In this document: positions 26,095 to 37,874 of the stretch, one piece after another | Numbering within the stretch: position 1 is the stretch's first letter | Layout: each line of letters starts with the position of its first letter | From: Chitinophaga pinensis | Lineage (GTDB): Bacteria; Bacteroidota; Bacteroidia; Chitinophagales; Chitinophagaceae | Direction of reading: 5' to 3' | Assembly (NCBI RefSeq): GCF_007896845.1 | Contig: NZ_VOHS01000001.1 | Span: 398,633-462,632 of the forward strand | DNA length: 64,000 nt | Translations under genes and position numbers: made by a program | Notes under the pieces: model-generated | Told to the model about the DNA's origin: nothing | The model's input: the letters and a program-made list of their open reading frames with translations, nothing else | Databases searched by the model: none

Positions 26095-26124
26095 CTTATT
26101 CGGTCAGGAAAGTAAGTATCACCT

Positions 26125-27372
26125 ATGGACAGAAAAATAGAAAAGAAGTACTGGTCTAAAAAGAGAATCGCCCTTATCAGCGGAGGCGCTGTAGTAGCGA
26201 TGTTACTTCTGTATAATCTCATATTTGCCGATCATCGTTCCAGGTTGAACGTAGAGAAAGATAAGATCACTATTTCTACCGTAAGCAAAGGCACCTTTGA
26301 TCAATATATAGCAGTTACCGCTGTTGTGTTGCCTCTTAAAACAATTCGCCTCGATGCTATCGTAGGTGGTTATGTTAGCCAGAAATACCTCGAAGGAGGT
26401 AGCATGGTTAAAAAGGGTGACAGCATCCTGCGTCTGGAAAACCAGAACCTGATGATGGACTTTGTGAATCATGAAACAGAAATCTACCGTCTGATCAATG
26501 AGCTCCAGAATACGCGCCAGACTCTGAAACAGAATCGTTTTACCATGCAGCAGACCGTGGCAAACCTTGATTTTCAGATCGAACAGGCAAAAGACCTGTA
26601 TGATCGTACCAAACAACTGGTAGACGAAAAGATCGTTTCCCGTCAGGAATTTGTAAAGAATAAGCTTGATTACGAGCGTCTTGTGAAGCAGCGTCAGATA
26701 GAAGTAGAAAGCCAGCGCTTTCAGGAAGAAAACGCCAAAATACAGATTGACCGCCTTGAGTCCACTATTCTGCGTACCCAGCGTAACCTGCAGATGATGA
26801 AGGACAATCTGAGCAATCTGGTGTTGAGAGCGCCTATCGACGGACAATTATCTTCTGTTGACGCGGAAGTAGGGGGAAGCATCACCGCTGGTCAGAATAT
26901 TGGTCAGATCGATGATCTGGATGGCTTTAAAATGCGTGCGGAAGTGGATGAACATTATATATCAAGGGTATTCCCGGGTTTGAAGTCCACTTTCGAATTC
27001 AATAATAAAACCTATGCATTATCTATCATCAAAGTATATCCGGAGGTAAAAAATGGCCGTTTCAATGTCGATATGAAATTCGAGAAAGAAATGCCGGAAG
27101 GAATCCGTCGCGGACAATCTTCTCCGATCCGCCTTGAACTGGGCAAGTCATCCTCCGCACTCTTACTGCCAGTAGGTGGTTTCTTCTCTGACACCGGTGG
27201 TAACTGGGTATATGTAGTGGATAAAGCCGGAAACAGAGCAGTGAAACGTAACATCTCTCTGGGACAGAAAAACCCACAGTATTTTGAAATACTGGAAGGT
27301 TTGCAGGAAGGTGAGCAGGTAATTACTTCCTCATATGAAAATTTCGGAGACAAAGAGGTTTTAGTATTTTAA
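26125..27372 (+). CDS. HlyD/MacA family periplasmic adaptor (first copy)
   Basis: A 415-residue membrane fusion protein. One N-terminal membrane helix (ALISGGAVVAMLLLYNLIF) is followed by the first half of a lipoyl/barrel-sandwich domain (about 65-110), a long coiled-coil hairpin rich in Gln, Glu and Arg (about 115-235), the second lipoyl half (LVLRAPIDGQLSSVDAEVGG) and a beta-barrel plus membrane-proximal domain. Adaptors of this kind link an inner-membrane ABC permease to a TolC channel. It is the first gene behind the sigma-54 promoter. No signal cleavage site is seen. Confidence 0.9.
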   Translation: MDRKIEKKYWSKKRIALISGGAVVAMLLLYNLIFADHRSRLNVEKDKITISTVSKGTFDQYIAVTAVVLPLKTIRLDAIVGGYVSQKYLEGGSMVKKGDSILRLENQNLMMDFVNHETEIYRLINELQNTRQTLKQNRFTMQQTVANLDFQIEQAKDLYDRTKQLVDEKIVSRQEFVKNKLDYERLVKQRQIEVESQRFQEENAKIQIDRLESTILRTQRNLQMMKDNLSNLVLRAPIDGQLSSVDAEVGGSITAGQNIGQIDDLDGFKMRAEVDEHYISRVFPGLKSTFEFNNKTYALSIIKVYPEVKNGRFNVDMKFEKEMPEGIRRGQSSPIRLELGKSSSALLLPVGGFFSDTGGNWVYVVDKAGNRAVKRNISLGQKNPQYFEILEGLQEGEQVITSSYENFGDKEVLVF

Positions 27373-27407
27373 TACGGCAGTCACAGTTGTTTTAGTTCCG
27401 GTGCCAG

Positions 27408-27427
27408 CCTCTGCAAGTCAGCAGAGG
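27408..27427 (+). repeat. Small hairpin between the adaptor and first permease genes
   Basis: CCTCTGC, loop aagtca, GCAGAGG: a perfect 7-bp stem in the 88-bp gap. There is no T run, so it may stabilise or process the mRNA more likely than terminate it. Confidence 0.5.
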
Positions 27428-27460
27428 TGGTATCCTGAACACCTCACCTGAAAACTATAT

Positions 27461-29866
27461 ATGCAGATGATCAGCACTTACATCACCATTGCATTAAGGC
27501 ATCTTTCGAAACGTAAACTGTTTTCGTTCATTAACATTGCAGGACTTGCTATTGGCATTACATTCTCTCTTCTCATTACCGTATACATCTGGGAGGAGAA
27601 ACAAGTCAATCGTGACCTGCGCAATCTTCCTCAGCAGTATTTCATGCAATCTGCGTGGAAGGCAGATAATATGTACATGCCGCTGATCACTCCTGCGATG
27701 CTGGCGAAGGGATTGCATGACCAATACCCTTCTCTGGTAGCTGATTACTATCGCACATTTCCCTGTTCTGCCAATGCCAGCTATAAAGACCGGCATTTCA
27801 GGGTAGGACTGCAACCGGGTGATACAACCGTCGTATCCAATTTCGGACTGACAATGCTGTATGGCGATCCGGCGCATGCTTTTCGTGACAATAATTCTGT
27901 GGTGATCACTGAAGCAACGGCACTGAAGTTCTTTGGTAAAACGAATGCACTGGATGAAGTACTGACAATAGATACAAGACAGGATGGTAAGAAAGACTAT
28001 ACCGTTACCGGTGTATTGAAGGATGAAACACGGGAAAATAGTGTGACAACCATCAACGGGTTTAAGAACGACATCTTTATGCCAATGCAGAGTGTTGACT
28101 ACTTTTTGGGCAAAGACGCTGATAAGGACTGGAACAACGTATCTATGGCCTCTTACATTCAGCTGAAACCGGGAGTGACTCCTGCACAACTGGATGGCCC
28201 TATCCGTAAACTGGTAGCCATGAACTGCAACCAACAGCTGAAAGACAATATGAGCATTCAGCTGGTGGGACTGGATTCATTCTATCTGGATACCAACAAC
28301 GGTCTGGTAAGAAAGATGATCTACATACTCGCTATCATTGCAGGTTTTGTATTGCTGATGGCAGTGATCAACTATGTGAATATCAGTGTAGGCACTTCTA
28401 CATATCGTCTGAAAGAGATAGGGTTGCGTAAAGTCTTTGGTGGCAGACGCCAGCAACTTATCGCACAATTCCTTGCAGAATCAATCGTACTTACTGGTAT
28501 ATCGGCCTTTCTGTCCATTGCTTTCTATGAACTGCTCCGTCCTGTATTAGGGCAGATCCTGAACAAAACGTTACCCCATGTATGGTCTTTCTCCGGAATG
28601 ATGGTATTGTTTTATCTGCTGCTGGTGCTGGCTGTCGGATTGGTAGCGGGTATATATCCTGCATTTGTGCTGACTGCCAACAACCTGCTGAAAGTACTGA
28701 AGGGAAAGATATCCGTAGGAAAAGGGGAGCTTGTTTTCCGAAAAGCTTCCCTTATTCTACAGTTCTCCATCGCTATACTGGTATTTGTATGCACACTCTA
28801 TATCTCCCGCCAGATCAACTATTTCTTTAACAGAGATCTGGGATATAATAAAGAGCAACTACTGGTTATTTCCTCTGTGCCCCGCCAGTGGGATAGCACA
28901 GGGCTGAAACGCCTCGAGTTGTTAAGAGATGAAATGATGCAGAAGGCAGGGGTGGTAAGCGCAACAATTTCCTACGAAGTACCTGATGGTATGAATGGGG
29001 GGAGTGTACCAATATTGCCGGAAGGCGCCGCCAATGACGCGCCTGTCAATGTAGAAAGACTTGTTACAGACGGAAACTATGCTAATACTTTCGGTTTAAA
29101 GATGACCGCTGGCCGCTTTTTTACGGATCATGACAGTCCGCTGGACGTCGTGCTTAATGAGACTGCCGTAAAAGCATTACACCTTAAACAGGGTGTTGGT
29201 CAGGAAATACGTATCCCGGGTAATGATACGAGACTGACTGTAAGAGGGATCGTAAAAGACTTTCATTTCTTTAACATGGGGCAGAAGATCGCTCCGATGA
29301 TTTTCTTTGCTCAGCAGGTTAATCCTGCATACCGCTTCCTGAGCATCAAACTGCAAACGGCTGATATCAGGAAAAGCATTGCCGGTATTGAATCTGCCTT
29401 TAAATTCCGCTATAACGATTCTCCATTTGACTACTTCTTTATGGACGAAAAGTTTCAGGCCATGTACTTCAGTGAAACCCGCCTCAAAAAGGCAGCTGAT
29501 GTAGCTACCGGATTAAACTTTGTGATTATCTTACTGGGAGCTGCCGGTGTCGTGGCCTTCAGTCTGACGCGTCGCGCGAAGGAAGTAGGCGTGAGAAAAG
29601 TATTAGGCGCTAATACGCGTAGTATCATCTTTTTGTTCCTGAAGGAGTATACAACCGTTATTATCATTGCCAACCTTGTTGCATGGCCGCTTGCTTATTT
29701 CCTTGCCAGTAAATGGCTGGATGGGTATGCATACCGTACCAGTATGAGCCTGGTGCCATTTATAGTAGCAGGAGGTATTACCTTTAGTTTAACCTATATA
29801 CTGATTGCATTACAAAGTTTCCGCACGGCAAATGCCAATCCTACCGGATTGCTGAGACATGAATAA
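27461..29866 (+). CDS. FtsX/MacB-type ABC transporter permease (permease 1)
   Basis: An intact 801-residue permease with a duplicated layout: N-terminal helix (FINIAGLAIGITFSLLITVY), a MacB-like periplasmic domain (about 45-275), three helices with an FtsX core (about 285-400), another helix near 430, a second periplasmic domain (about 455-670), and a C-terminal FtsX core with RRAKEVGVRKVLGANTRSI. One chain thus corresponds to two MacB membrane halves. It carries no ATPase domain; the ATPase is the next gene. Such systems move peptides, antibiotics or lipoproteins mechanically across the envelope. Substrate unknown. Confidence 0.9.
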   Translation: MQMISTYITIALRHLSKRKLFSFINIAGLAIGITFSLLITVYIWEEKQVNRDLRNLPQQYFMQSAWKADNMYMPLITPAMLAKGLHDQYPSLVADYYRTFPCSANASYKDRHFRVGLQPGDTTVVSNFGLTMLYGDPAHAFRDNNSVVITEATALKFFGKTNALDEVLTIDTRQDGKKDYTVTGVLKDETRENSVTTINGFKNDIFMPMQSVDYFLGKDADKDWNNVSMASYIQLKPGVTPAQLDGPIRKLVAMNCNQQLKDNMSIQLVGLDSFYLDTNNGLVRKMIYILAIIAGFVLLMAVINYVNISVGTSTYRLKEIGLRKVFGGRRQQLIAQFLAESIVLTGISAFLSIAFYELLRPVLGQILNKTLPHVWSFSGMMVLFYLLLVLAVGLVAGIYPAFVLTANNLLKVLKGKISVGKGELVFRKASLILQFSIAILVFVCTLYISRQINYFFNRDLGYNKEQLLVISSVPRQWDSTGLKRLELLRDEMMQKAGVVSATISYEVPDGMNGGSVPILPEGAANDAPVNVERLVTDGNYANTFGLKMTAGRFFTDHDSPLDVVLNETAVKALHLKQGVGQEIRIPGNDTRLTVRGIVKDFHFFNMGQKIAPMIFFAQQVNPAYRFLSIKLQTADIRKSIAGIESAFKFRYNDSPFDYFFMDEKFQAMYFSETRLKKAADVATGLNFVIILLGAAGVVAFSLTRRAKEVGVRKVLGANTRSIIFLFLKEYTTVIIIANLVAWPLAYFLASKWLDGYAYRTSMSLVPFIVAGGITFSLTYILIALQSFRTANANPTGLLRHE

Positions 29867-29905
29867 TAAAAACCCTCATTCTAAAAATTTTAATAAACCG
29901 AAGTC

Positions 29906-30595
29906 ATGATACGTACAGTCAATCTTCAAAAGATTTTTACAACAGAAGAAATTGAGACTTCTGCATTGAATGGCATTAACATGGAGGTAAAGGATGGTGA
30001 GTTCGTTGCTATCATGGGTCCTTCAGGTTGTGGTAAATCCACCTTGCTGAATATTCTTGGTCTGCTGGATAACCCTAGTGGCGGAGAATATCATTTCTGG
30101 GATCATGAAGTAGCGCGTATGAGCGAACGTCAGCGTGCACAGCTCAGAAAAGGTTCTATTGGTTTCGTATTCCAAAGTTTCAACCTCATTGATGAACTGA
30201 CTGTATTTGAAAACGTAGAGCTGCCGCTCTTGTATCTGAAAGTACCTGCCAGTGAAAGAAAAGAGAAAGTAGAAAAAGTACTGGAGCGTATGAACATTAT
30301 GCACCGTCGTAATCACTTCCCGCAACAATTATCCGGTGGTCAGCAACAGCGTGTAGCAATTGCCCGTGCAGTAGTAGCTAACCCTAAAATGATACTGGCG
30401 GATGAGCCTACCGGTAACCTCGATTCTACCAATGGTGAAGAAGTAATGAAGTTGCTGCAGGAGTTGAATGAGGCCGGTACTACCATGATCATGGTGACGC
30501 ATAGCCCTTATGATGCTGGCTTTGCACATCGTGTTATCAACCTGTTTGATGGCCGTGTGGTGACTGAAAATATCAAAGAACAGTTCCACGTATAA
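29906..30595 (+). CDS. ABC transporter ATP-binding protein (MacB/LolD type, copy 1)
   Basis: A 229-residue ATPase with all motifs canonical: Walker A GPSGCGKST at about 39-47, Q-loop in VFQSFNLIDELTV, signature LSGGQQQRVAIARA at about 140, Walker [13 protein letters not shown] and switch HSPY. It belongs to the MacB/LolD/FtsE group that pairs with FtsX-type permeases. It lies between permease 1 (39 bp) and permease 2 (46 bp) and may energise all of the permeases. Confidence 0.94.
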   Translation: MIRTVNLQKIFTTEEIETSALNGINMEVKDGEFVAIMGPSGCGKSTLLNILGLLDNPSGGEYHFWDHEVARMSERQRAQLRKGSIGFVFQSFNLIDELTVFENVELPLLYLKVPASERKEKVEKVLERMNIMHRRNHFPQQLSGGQQQRVAIARAVVANPKMILADEPTGNLDSTNGEEVMKLLQELNEAGTTMIMVTHSPYDAGFAHRVINLFDGRVVTENIKEQFHV

Positions 30596-30641
30596 TGCGC
30601 TTGTCTGATATACCCTTTACTCATATTTTAAACTGACTCAT

Positions 30642-32998
30642 ATGCTTAACAACTATCTGAGAGTAGGCTGGCGCAATCTCCGGCGTTACAAAATGTACAG
30701 CAGTATCAATATTGGTGGTCTTGCACTCGGATTGGCATTGGGTATCCTGCTACTTGTATGGGTACAGGATGAGTTAAGCTATGATAAGTTTCATGAAAAA
30801 GGCGCTAACCTATATAAGGCTTCGGTTACGTTCACATCAGGGGCCGATGTGCAAAGCTGGAATCAAATGCCGGCACCACTTGCCCTGAATGCTGTAAAAA
30901 AAATCGCAGGTGTGCAGCAGGCCGTGCGTATGGTTCCGAACTGGGGGACTATCTCTAAATTCACTTATAATAATAAGGACATCCATGATGTCAAACTGGC
31001 TTTTGTAGAGCCGTCCTTCTTTACTCTGTTTACATTCCCTATATGGAAAGGAAAAACGGATAAACCTTTTACCGACAACTCATCTCTGGTAATAACGCGT
31101 AGTGCTGCTAAACGTTATTTCGGTACCGAAGATGCTGTTGGAAAGGTGATTGCAGGTGATAAAGACCAATATATAGTAAGTGCGGTAATGGAAGACTTTC
31201 CGACACAATCTACTATCCAATATGACTTCCTGATGCCTTATGGTATTCTACAACAGAAGTTTACTAAAGGAGATTACTGGCATTCGCTGGACGAAGACTG
31301 GGGTGATTTCGTTTTTGATACTTACTTTTTACTGGCTCCGGGTACATCTGTAGCGAAGGTGAGTAAAGAACTGGCAATGCTGCGTCCTGATGCGAAGCCG
31401 GATCCCAATGTACGCTACAACCTTCAGCCATTGTATGACGTGCACCTGTATAACCCGGACCTGTCAGAAGGAACGATTAAAATTGTCAGAATATTCCTGA
31501 TCATTGCAGTAGTCATACTATTGATCGCCTGTGTAAACTATGTAAATCTATCAACAGCCAGAGCTATGCAACGTGCAGCGGAAGTCGGTGTACGCAAGCT
31601 CATCGGCGCTACCAGAAGACAACTGTTTATGCAGTTTGTAGGTGAGTCTCTGCTGGTGTTTGTGCTGTCTCTTGTGTTGGCTATTATGCTTATTTTATTA
31701 CTGACTCCATTCTATAATAATCTCACCGGAAAAGAGCTTTCTTTCAGCCTGCAAAACTTCCAGATGATACTGGCCATCGGTACTGCTATGCTATTGACGC
31801 TGATTGTAGCAGGTATCTATCCGGCAGTATTGCTGTCTTCTTTTAACCCCTTAAAAACATTAAAAGGCGGACTGACCTTATCAGGCGGGAATATCAGTTT
31901 CCGCAGGGTGCTGGTGGTGGTACAGTTTCTGATCGCCACAGTACTTATTGTCAGTACGATCGTCGTAGGACAACAATTGCGTTACATAAAAAATAAGGCA
32001 ATCGGCTATGATAAAGAGAATGTATTTATGTTCAATGGAGGCGCTATGTCCACCCATATGGAGACTGCCTTACAGGAGCTGAATACCGCCCCCGGTGTTG
32101 TCGTAGCTGCAAACGCCAATACCAGATTGACTTCTATCGACAACAGTACCGGCGATGTGGAATGGGATGGCAAAGGTGAAAAAGAGGCCATGATTGCGCA
32201 TACCATCAGCGGAGATAAGAACTTTATGGAAATGATGAAGCTCCGGTTTGTAGCCGGACAGAACTTTACCAATTCCAAAGCTGATTCCAGTCACTATATC
32301 ATCAATGAAACGGCTGCAAAGATGATGGGTGTAAAAGATCCTGTGGGTAAGCGTTTCAAGCTATGGCGATTCGAGGGAACTATTGTCGGTGTAGTAAAAG
32401 ATTTTCATTATGCGTCTATGCATGAAAAGATAGGGCCTGTCGTATTCTATTACAGGGCAGATAACAATATCGTATATGTAAAAACAAAACCCGGTCAGGC
32501 GCAACAGGCTATCACTTCAGCAACACAGTTATTCAAAAGATATAATGCAGGCGCCCCTTTCAACTATGCATTTATTGATGAGAATCTGGACAACATGTAC
32601 AAGGTTGACAGGCGTACAGGCAAACTGTTTGATTACTTTGCCGGTGTCGCAATCTTCATCAGTTGTCTGGGATTGTTTGGACTGGCCACTTTTGCTACAG
32701 GACAACGTGTGAAAGAAATTGGCGTAAGAAAGGTACTGGGTGCGTCTGTTACCAATATTGTTGCATTGCTGACCAGCGATTTCCTGAAAATATATTGATC
32801 TCTATAGTATTGGCTATCCCTGCAGCCTGGTATATTATGAACAGATGGCTGGATGATTATGCTTACCGCATTAGTATCAGCTGGTGGGTATTTGCAATAG
32901 CTGGTTTGCTGGCTGTGGCCGTAGCTCTGCTTACTGTAAGTTTTCAGGCTATAAAAGCCGCATTAAGAAATCCTGTACGCTCATTAAGAACTGAATAG
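30642..32998 (+). pseudogene. FtsX/MacB-type permease 2, frameshifted near its 3' end
   Basis: About 785 residues with the same duplicated layout as permease 1 (N-terminal MLNNYLRVGWRNLRRYKMYS; FtsX core AAEVGVRKLIGATRRQLFMQ; C-terminal core VKEIGVRKVLGASVTNIVAL). The frame breaks after TSDFLK at about 32791-32795, where a stop follows at once. The C-terminal helices continue in another frame (ISIVLAIPAAWYIMNRWLDD, ending NPVRSLRTE) to 32998. One missing base explains it. Conserved protein on both sides suggests a functional gene with a sequencing error, or a very recent mutation. Confidence 0.85.
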
Positions 32999-33019
32999 TC
33001 CACATTATAAAAAAGAGGT

Positions 33020-35408
33020 ATGTTAAAGAGTTATCTTAAGATCGCCTGGAGGAATATCACAAAGCAAAAGTTCTATTCCTTCATCAATATACTGGGACTG
33101 ACAATAGGTATGACCTGTTGCTTCCTGATCTTTATCTATGTGCAGTTCGAACTGAGCTATGATAAATTTCATGAGAAAAAAGAGCAGATCTATAGGGTTG
33201 TTACAGATGTAAAGACACCTACTGAGGTGATCGAAGCAGATATTACTTCTGCACCAATGGGGCCAAATCTGAAAGCAGATTACCCTGAAATAAAGTCAGC
33301 TGTGCGGGTGTACTTCACAAAATGCTTGTGACAGTTGGTGATGACAAATATCAGGAGGATAAGCTGATCCTTCCTGATTCAACCTTCTTTGACGTATTTA
33401 CTTTTCCATTGCTTAGCGGTAATGCCAAAACTGCTTTGTCAGAACCCTTTAGCGTCGTGTTGACAGAAAGTAAAGCGAAGAAGTATTTTGGTTCAACTAA
33501 TGTCATTGGAAAAACTATTCAGATTGGAGGGAGAGAATATACGCTGAAAGTAACCGGTGTTATCAAAGATGTACCGGAGAATTCACAGATGCCATTTGAT
33601 ATGCTATTCTCTTTATCAACCTATAAGGCATTGGGAGTTGACCTTGATAATTCCTGGGGAAATTTTGGCGCTATGACCTATCTGCTGCTGGAAAAGGGTG
33701 CAGATGCTGCGAAGCTGGAAAAGAAACTGCCTGCTTTTATGGAGCGTCACATAGGTGCGCAGATGAAGAAGAACAATATGCACTATACCCTGCATCTTGA
33801 ACATTTGAAGATGTATACATGCACTCAAAGAGAGTAGGTAGTACACTTGCGCATGGTAGTATTGCGAATGTGTATATCTTTTCTTTTGTAGCCCTGTTCA
33901 TTATGCTGATTGCCGTGATCAATTTTGTTAATCTGGCTACAGCAAGAGCTACGGAAAGAGCGCGGGAAGTGGGTGTGCGTAAAGCTGTCGGAGCTTATGA
34001 ACTACAACTCACTGCACAGTTTTTAAGTGAGACACTATTATTAAGCCTGTTTGCATTCATTTTATCAGCCCTGTTATGTCAGTTGTTGTTGCCTGCATTT
34101 AATCTGCTTGCCGGAAAGGAAATCGCTATTAATATATTTAAAACAGGCGTCGTTGGCGTATTTCTGTTAATTGCGTTAATGGTAGGCCTGTTGGCGGGTA
34201 TTTATCCGGCGCTGGTGTTATCATCCTACAAACCGGTGATGGTGCTGAAGGGTGCGTTTAGTAGCAGTAATAAAGGCCTGTTATTGAGAAGAAGTCTGGT
34301 GATCTTACAGTTTGTGATTACAATTGTTCTGATTGCTGGTGTGATCGTTGTTTATAACCAATTACGTTATATGCAGTCACGTGACCTTGGCTTTAAGAAG
34401 GACCAGCAGCTGGTAGTGAGTTTTGATGGAATAGATGATATGAAGTTGAAATGGAAAGACATCAAAGGACAAGTGGCCAGTGTTCCCGGTGTGATCGGAT
34501 GTACTTTCTCCTCTTCATTACCAAGTGTCAATCATAATTCTGCTTACAGTCAGATGGAGATGAAGGGAGGAGACATGCAGGCGAGCAATATCAATCTTTA
34601 TTTTGTAGATTATGATTTTATAAAGCAATATGCCATTAAGGTAATAGCCGGACGTGCTTTTTCTGAGGAGATGGGCACTGACAGCACACAGGCAATGATC
34701 GTAAATGAAGCGACAGTTGCTTCTCTGGGATATAGTAAACCGGAAGAAATTATCGGCAAAAAATTCTCCCAGTGGGGACGTGATGGAAAGGTGATTGGTG
34801 TCATTAAGAACTTCAACTATCGTTCATTACGGGATGAAGTCGCTCCACTGACAATGCGTATTGAGCCTGGTGCATTTTCTCCGATGACTATTAATGTGAG
34901 CCCTGCCAATCTGAAAAAAGTGCTCGCCGGTGTAGAAGCTGTCTATAACATATGCACCGGGTGGAAGATTTGACTATTATTTTGTTGATGAAGCATTTGA
35001 TAAGCAATATCGTGCTGAATATCGTTTTGGCCGCCTTGTGCTGACATTTACCGTGCTGGCTATCTTCCTTGCCACTTTGGGTTGTTAGGCCTTATTTCCT
35101 ATATCGTGATTCAGCGCACCAAAGAGATCGGTATCCGTAAAGTGTTGGGCGCCTCTGTGAACAGTATCCTGTTCCTGTTGTCCAGCGACTTCCTGAAACT
35201 TGTATTGATCGCTTTACTGGTGGCCACTCCACTGGCCTGGTACCTGATGTATCAGTGGTTGAAAGATTTTGCATACCGCGTAGATATTCAATGGTGGGTG
35301 TTTGTGTTGTCCGGAGGTATCGCAGTAATACTTGCATTGATTACCGTGTATGTACAGACTGTAAAGACAGCTCTGACCAGTCCGGTAAAATCATTGCGTA
35401 CTGAATAA
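33020..35408 (+). pseudogene. FtsX/MacB-type permease 3, broken by four single-base losses
   Basis: About 797 residues when repaired. It begins MLKSYLKIAWRNITKQKFYS and ends NPVKSLRTE-like (SPVKSLRTE). Breaks: a run of four A at 33319-33322 (five expected, TK then MLVTVGDDKYQ); a lost G near 33810 (LK then DVYMHSKRVG); near 34958 (AVYN then APGGRFDYYFVDEAF); and near 35085 (ATLG then LLGLISYIVIQRTKEIG). Every break is one missing base and the protein resumes exactly. Domains are as in permease 1. Confidence 0.85.
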
Positions 35409-35505
35409 GTTTCTTTAGTAGTTACGTTTAAATATGACAAGTGAAATGTACCATGGGCAGGTGTCTACCAGCCCATATGTTTCTTTCATGCACAAAAAAG
35501 GTACT

Positions 35506-37845
35506 ATGATAAAAAGTTATATAAAAATAGCGTGGAGGAATTTGTGGCGTAACCGCACATTTTCCGCAATCAATATAGTCGGTCTGACCGTTGGAATGGC
35601 CGTGAGTTTTACTTTATTACTGTATGTATTATTTCAATTCAGCTATGATAACTTTCATGAACATGGCAAGGATATCTACCATCTGAAGCTTGGCGCAGAT
35701 GGTGGACCTAATACGCCTGTACCATTGGGGCCATTTGTGGAGAAGAATATACCGGAAGTGAAAAGCGTAGTGCGGACTACCTACCTCACGCCGCATCTGT
35801 TGAAGGTAGGCGATAAGTCTATCAAGCAACATGGTATTTTTACAGACCCGCAGTTCCTGAACGTATTTACGTTCCCATTGGTGAAGGGGCAAGGTACACT
35901 GACAGATGAAAATGCCATTATCCTCACGGAAAGTACTGCCCGTAAATTGTTTGGAAATACAGACCCGATCGGGCAGATCATCAATTTTGATATCACACAT
36001 CCACTCGTTGTACAAGGTGTTGTGAAAGATCCGCCTAAGAATTCTACTATACGTTTTGCATACCTGTTAAGCTGGAAACTTTGTGTACAGATGATGGCAT
36101 GGGTGGGTGAAGAGGAATGGGGTAATTTCGGTGTCAATACATTTGTACAACTGAATCCGGCTGCTGATCCTGCGGTAGCAGGACGTAAGCTGAAAAATCT
36201 CCTGCATGAACAATCCAAAGGGATACCTGAGACAACTTATCTCATCATGCATCCGATGAGCAAATGGAAATTGTATTCCGAGATAAAGACGGTAAAATAA
36301 TTGGAGGCGAGATTAGTTCCGTTCGTCTGTTTGCGTTGCTGGCATTGGGTATCCTACTGATAGCCTGCGTAAACTTTATGAACCTCAGTACTGCGCAGAG
36401 TGAAAAAAGGGCGAAAGAAGTAGGTGTGAGGAAGGCAATTGGCGCTAATAAACGGACCCTGATTGGTCAGTTTATGTATGAGTCCATGATGCTGGTATTT
36501 ATCTCCTTAATACTGGCTCTGGTATTGATGTGGATAATACTTCCCCGTTTCAATGCATTGACAGATACTTCGCTGCAGCTATCATCAGCTCCTGCTTATT
36601 TCTGGTTCGCAATACTGATGCTGGCGGTGATAACCGGCTTTGTTGCGGGTAGTTATCCCGCTTTTGTATTGTCTTCTTTTAAACCGATTAAAGTATTGAA
36701 AGGCGGTCTGGGGAAATAAAGGGCAGCTTTAAATCAAGACAGACACTGGTTGTGTTTCAGTTTACGCTGGCTATAGTATTGATATTGGTGACAATCGTTA
36801 TTTACAGACAGATAGATTTTATCCGCAATCGCCCTCGGGATATAATGCGAAAGGATTGGTAGATGTAGAACTGGAAGGAAAGGTATTTGACAATTACGAC
36901 GCTTTCAGACAGGAAGCTATCGCATCAGGGGCTGCTGTCAACGGTAGTATCATGATGAGTTCTATTGCACAAATAGGTGGTAGCGTATGGGGATTGAAAT
37001 GGCCGGGACAATTACCCGGTGAGGAAAATATAAACTTTGGTATTATCACCGCTACGGAAAACTTCGTTTCTACATTCGGGATACAATTGAAAGAAGGAAG
37101 GGATTTTCAGTCAGCTGCTGATTCCTTGTCGATCATATTGAATGAGGCTGCGGTGAAGACGATGCATTTGAAAGATCCGGTACTCGGACAGCAGGTCGTG
37201 CTGAACGGAGAGGCAAGGACTATCACAGGAGTGGTAAAAGATTTTGTGTGGATGAAGTCCTATATGCCGGCCACGCCTGCGGTAATACCTTACAATCCTT
37301 CGTGGAGAGGTATGCTGACTATTAAGCTCAATCCTGCATTATCGGTCAGTGAAGGACTGGCGCGATTGGAAAAGGTGTATCATAAGCTCAATCCCGATTA
37401 TCCGTTTGAATATTCTTTTGTAGATGTTACTTACGAAGAGAAGTATGCCTATGAGAAATTGCTGGGCCTCATGATCAATGTTTTTGCAACACTGGCAATT
37501 GTGATCAGTTGTATGGGATTGCTGGGGCTATCTGTTTTTGCGGCTGCACGCAGAAGGAAAGAGATCGGAATTCGTAAAGTGATGGGCGCGGGCGTCGCAC
37601 AAGTGACGATGTTGTTATCCAAAGACTTTCTGAAACCGGTATTGATAGCGATCGTGATCGCTTCTCCGGTCGCCTCTTATATTATGATAAAATGGCTGCA
37701 ACAGTATACTTACCGGATTTCGCTGGAATGGTGGATGTATGCACTGGCTGGTATCACAGCGATCGCAATAGCATTGATGACGGTGAGCATACAGTCAGTC
37801 AGGGCGGCATTGATGAACCCTGTGAGGGCATTACGTTCGGAATAG
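35506..37845 (+). pseudogene. FtsX/MacB-type permease 4, broken by three single-base losses
   Basis: About 780 residues when repaired. Start ATG 35506 (MIKSYIKIAWRNLWRNRTFS) matches its paralogs; an upstream in-frame ATG at 35434 adds unrelated residues. Breaks: near 36283 (KLYSE then DKDGKIIGGEI), near 36716 (GGLGK then KGSFKSRQTLVVFQ) and near 36837 (NRP then LGYNAKGLVDVEL). The first FtsX core (RAKEVGVRKAIGANKRTLIG) and second (RKEIGIRKVMGAGVAQVTML) are intact. It ends NPVRALRSE. Confidence 0.85.
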
Positions 37846-37874
37846 AAAATGCACCATGTTAAATCTTAAAATAG

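Larger units (their letters stand above)
25836..26124. other. 289-bp divergent control region between the regulator and the export cluster
   Basis: No gene. It contains the sigma-54 promoter (26080-26094) and two GTCC/GGAC inverted repeats upstream: GTCCGGAAATGGAC at 25990-26003 and an AGGAC/GTCCT pair at 26020-26046. Their distance of about 60-115 bp from the predicted start site suits an enhancer-type activator. No minus-strand promoter for the regulator was recognised. Confidence 0.5.

Noticed and set aside
30642..37845. Programmed ribosomal frameshifting in the permease genes
   Set aside because: Breaks occur at unrelated positions, without slippery heptamers in common, and up to four per gene. 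Missing bases explain them better.
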